The notes below the pieces were generated by a model that was given only the letters and a program-made list of their open reading frames with translations, was not told where the DNA came from and did no database searches. From contig CAZNVI010000052.1 in the NCBI GenBank assembly GCA_964576705.1, positions 1-7,931 of the forward strand: DNA of 7,931 bases, in the 5' to 3' direction. Source of the stretch: CAYMDS01 sp964576705 (GTDB lineage Bacteria; Patescibacteriota; Microgenomatia; Levybacterales; UBA12049). Position numbers and translations under genes: made by a program. Below, in pieces: positions 6,461-7,931 of the stretch; the first letter of the stretch is position 1; each line of letters begins with the position of its first letter.

Positions 6461-7219
6461 CTTTTTATTCCTTTCCATTAAATACTGCTGTATGATACCA
6501 AAAATCGTGAATGTATTCCAGTAGAGAGACAGTCCTATGGGAAAAGTGTTGGCGAAAAATCCGATCATGACAGGGAATACATACAGAGATTGAGTCTGCA
6601 TAGCAGATGCGAAATCGTTTTGGGTAGACTTTTTCTGGGTCGGATCTTTCTTAACGGGCTTAAACATCATCCTTGACTGAACAAACTGAAGTAAACCTGT
6701 AATGATAGGGGTCAGCAAGATTAAAGGCCCTATTACGCTTAGTAGCTCGGAGGGCGACTTATCAATCGGCAAGCCAAAAAAGCTGGTATCCCAAAGGGTA
6801 TTTAGTTTTAAGCCTTCAAAATATAACGCTTTGTTTATTTCATGAATTGAGGTAGCGCGAACTGTAGAATTGAGCACTCCATAAAGTCCCCAAATTATAG
6901 GAAGCTGAATAAGCATAGGTAGGCAACCTGCCACAGGATTAATTCCGAACTCTTTATAAAGCTTCATGGTTTCCTGCTGTAGGCGCTTGGGGTCGCCCTT
7001 ATGTTTTTCTTTCAACTTATTAAGATGGGGTGTTACTTCCTGCATCTTCTTACTTGCTCTCATCTGGGAAGACGTAAGAGGAAGAAGCGCTAAGCGGATT
7101 AACGTTGTTAATGCTATAACCGAGAAACCTAAAGCATACGGAGCCCCGATAAGAGTTAAAAGCTGGTAAATAGCCACTAAAACATTTGTGATTGGTTGTG
7201 TAATTAAGGTATAAAACAT
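6458..7219 (-). CDS. yidC: YidC/Oxa1-family membrane protein insertase
   Basis: YidC inserts and folds membrane proteins, alone or with the Sec translocon. The 253-residue protein is the short form without the large periplasmic domain of proteobacterial YidC. Visible landmarks: first membrane segment at about 12-50, with the groove arginine R42 in T-T-L-I-R-L-A-L-L-P-L; the charged cytoplasmic hairpin at about 52-92 (QMRASKKMQEVTPHLNKLKE and onward); the signature N94-P-V-A-G-C-L-P-M-L-I-Q-L-P-I; further membrane segments at about 158-182, 208-228 and 230-245; and a short basic end ERNKK. No lipobox cysteine is seen at the N-terminus. The ATG follows the yidD stop codon with no gap, and GGGGGA 5 nt upstream may act as a ribosome-binding site, the only plausible one in the window. 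The stop codon TGA lies in a repeat hairpin, so the C-terminus may have been set by that element. Confidence 0.97.
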   Translation of the reverse strand: MFYTLITQPITNVLVAIYQLLTLIGAPYALGFSVIALTTLIRLALLPLTSSQMRASKKMQEVTPHLNKLKEKHKGDPKRLQQETMKLYKEFGINPVAGCLPMLIQLPIIWGLYGVLNSTVRATSIHEINKALYFEGLKLNTLWDTSFFGLPIDKSPSELLSVIGPLILLTPIITGLLQFVQSRMMFKPVKKDPTQKKSTQNDFASAMQTQSLYVFPVMIGFFANTFPIGLSLYWNTFTIFGIIQQYLMERNKK

Positions 7220-7420
7220 TTATTTCCCCCAAGGATGACAACTGGATAGTTGTTTAAGTCCTAAAACCGTGCCTTTAATGATACCATATTTTCGAATCGA
7301 TTGCTTCGCATATTCAGAGCAGGTAGGGTTATAACGACAAACGCTTCCAAACATCTGCTTAATTATCGGAGATATAAAATTTTGATATAAAAAGATAATG
7401 CCGATTGTTAAACGTTTCAT
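7220..7420 (-). CDS. yidD: Membrane protein insertion efficiency factor YidD
   Basis: This 66-residue protein matches YidD closely: an N-terminal amphipathic/hydrophobic stretch (residues 3-20, with the typical Y-Q-x-x-I-S-P), then C28-R-Y-N-P-T-C34-S-E-Y-A-x-x-x-I-x-x-Y-G-x-x-K-G, and C61-H-P at the end. The three cysteines are the conserved family set. YidD is a small inner-membrane-associated protein that helps YidC-dependent insertion, and its gene normally sits between rnpA and yidC, as found here. It begins 14 nt after the rnpA stop, and its own TAA is directly followed by the yidC ATG, so the two are likely translationally coupled. No Shine-Dalgarno sequence is seen. The ATG at 7420 is supported by the usual M-K-R-L start of the family. 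Confidence 0.96.
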   Translation of the reverse strand: MKRLTIGIIFLYQNFISPIIKQMFGSVCRYNPTCSEYAKQSIRKYGIIKGTVLGLKQLSSCHPWGK

Positions 7421-7434
7421 GTTTGCTAAAAAAA

Positions 7435-7749
7435 CTATAAACCAAAGACGTTTTTGACTTCATTTAAAATATCGTCTCTGTTAGTTTGGTTTAAATTTTT
7501 CTTTATGATGAAAAGATGGTCATATCCCGGCTTGATCTCAGAAAGCAACTCCTCAACACAGGAACGGATGATTCTCTTGCTTCTGTTTCTGTCAACTGCA
7601 GATTGTGCGACTTTTTTGGAGATGATAAAACTAAAACGACTTACTAAAAGACTGCTTGATGCTCTTTTAAATAAAAAACTTGATGAGTTTATGGTTTTTG
7701 GATTATTTAGCCTTAATCCAGCGGGTAAGCGATTCGCTTGTTTTAACAT
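7435..7749 (-). CDS. rnpA: Ribonuclease P protein component
   Basis: RnpA is the protein subunit that assists the RNase P RNA in cutting 5' leaders from pre-tRNAs. The 104-residue product is near the usual 105-125. It starts with the family's M-L-K-x-x-N-R-L, has a beta strand ending F-I-I-S-K45-K-V, and then the signature A51-V-D-R54-N-R56-S-K-R-I-I-R (the RNR motif that contacts RNA), followed by a helix and the strand Y-D-H-L-F-I-I. The region before the signature (about 18-35) is more divergent and serine-rich. The gene follows rpmH by only 5 nt, the conserved order, and no Shine-Dalgarno sequence precedes it. Translation is therefore probably coupled to rpmH or driven by the start codon context. 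The opposite strand also has an open frame over this region, which I consider spurious. Confidence 0.96.
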   Translation of the reverse strand: MLKQANRLPAGLRLNNPKTINSSSFLFKRASSSLLVSRFSFIISKKVAQSAVDRNRSKRIIRSCVEELLSEIKPGYDHLFIIKKNLNQTNRDDILNEVKNVFGL

Positions 7750-7754
7750 GGGGA

Positions 7755-7889
7755 TTAAACCGTTAATCTTTTTCTTTTTTTAGCCATTCTTCGCTTCAAT
7801 AATTTTTGGCCGCCATGGGTGTCCATCCTGGACAAGAATCCATGCTTTCTTTTTCTTTTAACTTTTTTAAGTTTTATAGATTTCTCCAT
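7755..7889 (-). CDS. rpmH: 50S ribosomal protein L34
   Basis: A 44-residue, highly basic reading frame ends in TAA at 7757-7755. Its C-terminal two thirds match L34: K-R-K-R-K-H-G-F-L-S-R-M, then D-T-H-G-G-Q-K-L-L-K-R-R, and the invariant ending R-x-x-A-K-x-R-K-R-L-T-V (here R-R-M-A-K-K-R-K-R-L-T-V). L34 is a small protein of the large subunit bound to 23S rRNA. The N-terminal ten residues (M-E-K-S-I-K-L-K-K-V) do not show the usual K-R-T-Y-Q-P, a divergence worth noting. The ATG at 7889 is preferred because an extended -10 element sits 6 nt upstream and total length equals the family's. It is the first gene of the operon continuing to rnpA; dnaA and the origin would be expected just beyond the window's right edge. 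Confidence 0.95.
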   Translation of the reverse strand: MEKSIKLKKVKRKRKHGFLSRMDTHGGQKLLKRRMAKKRKRLTV

Positions 7890-7895
7890 GCTCGT

Positions 7896-7925
7896 AGTAT
7901 ACCAAATAACTAAGCAGCTTCACAA
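7896..7925 (-). promoter_or_regulatory. Promoter of the rpmH-rnpA-yidD-yidC-jag operon, predicted leaderless start
   Basis: On the minus strand TGGTATACT (TGn + TATACT, 7896-7904) is followed by 6 nt and then the rpmH ATG, placing the transcript start on or next to the A of the start codon. TTGTGA (7920-7925), 18 nt upstream, matches the -35 consensus at 4 of 6 positions. No DnaA box is visible in the 42 bp available upstream of rpmH. Confidence 0.7.
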
Positions 7926-7931
7926 GCGCTG

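Noticed and set aside
6149..6481. 110-codon + strand open frame across jag and the repeat
   Set aside because: It is antisense to the KH domain and reads through the repeat element; its serine-rich translation looks like a shadow.
7454..7783. 109-codon open frame on the + strand across rnpA and the rpmH end
   Set aside because: It is antisense to two clear conserved genes, is rich in low-complexity phenylalanine and leucine, and shows no recognisable motif.
1..7931. CRISPR array, tRNA/rRNA genes, insertion sequence or defence system
   Set aside because: I saw no regularly spaced direct repeats, no cloverleaf or rRNA-like stretch, and no transposase, nuclease or toxin-like reading frame on either strand.

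Overview
The window looks like a compact, AT-rich (by eye, well under 50% GC) chromosomal segment from a member of the Candidate Phyla Radiation (Patescibacteria), with a Microgenomates-like lineage my best guess. The grounds are a DUF4012 membrane protein next to an O-antigen-ligase-like protein, interspersed short palindromic repeats of the CCTTCGACTTCGCTCAGG and TGCCGGCA types, almost no Shine-Dalgarno sequences, and promoters placed directly on start codons. The lineage is an inference; the gene identities below are firmer.

Layout. Positions 1-491 (+) hold the 3' part of a DedA-family membrane protein cut by the window edge. A 92-bp imperfect inverted repeat (506-597) fills the gap to a 280-residue multi-pass membrane protein (602-1444, +) that I can only place loosely, by a duplicated Asp-Phe-Ala motif, near the TerC/LysE/CadD type of transporters. 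Convergent to it, after only 16 bp, is everything else on the minus strand: an 892-residue DUF4012 protein (4139-1461) with an N-terminal region resembling a dead NAD-dependent epimerase, a 468-residue O-antigen ligase/polymerase-like protein (5777-4371), then the housekeeping cluster, in transcription order rpmH (7889-7755), rnpA (7749-7435), yidD (7420-7220), yidC (7219-6458) and jag/khpB-like (6390-5917).

How the genes fit together. rpmH-rnpA-yidD-yidC-jag is the widely conserved block normally found beside dnaA and the replication origin. It couples a ribosomal protein, the RNase P protein, and the machinery for inserting membrane proteins. Gaps of 5, 14, 0 and 67 nt argue for one transcript, starting at an extended -10 promoter whose predicted start site is the A of the rpmH ATG (leaderless), and ending at a hairpin plus T-rich tract near 5858-5890. 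The O-antigen ligase gene has its own promoter with the same leaderless geometry and a weak terminator candidate after it. The DUF4012 gene has a similar extended -10 element 9 nt before its ATG. The last two genes probably serve the cell-surface polysaccharide.

I found no RNA genes, CRISPR array, insertion sequence or defence system. The best points for a second look are the degenerate epimerase-like fusion in the DUF4012 protein, the unclassified two-repeat membrane protein, the shared leaderless promoter geometry, and repeat elements that sit exactly on gene boundaries (one supplies the yidC stop codon).
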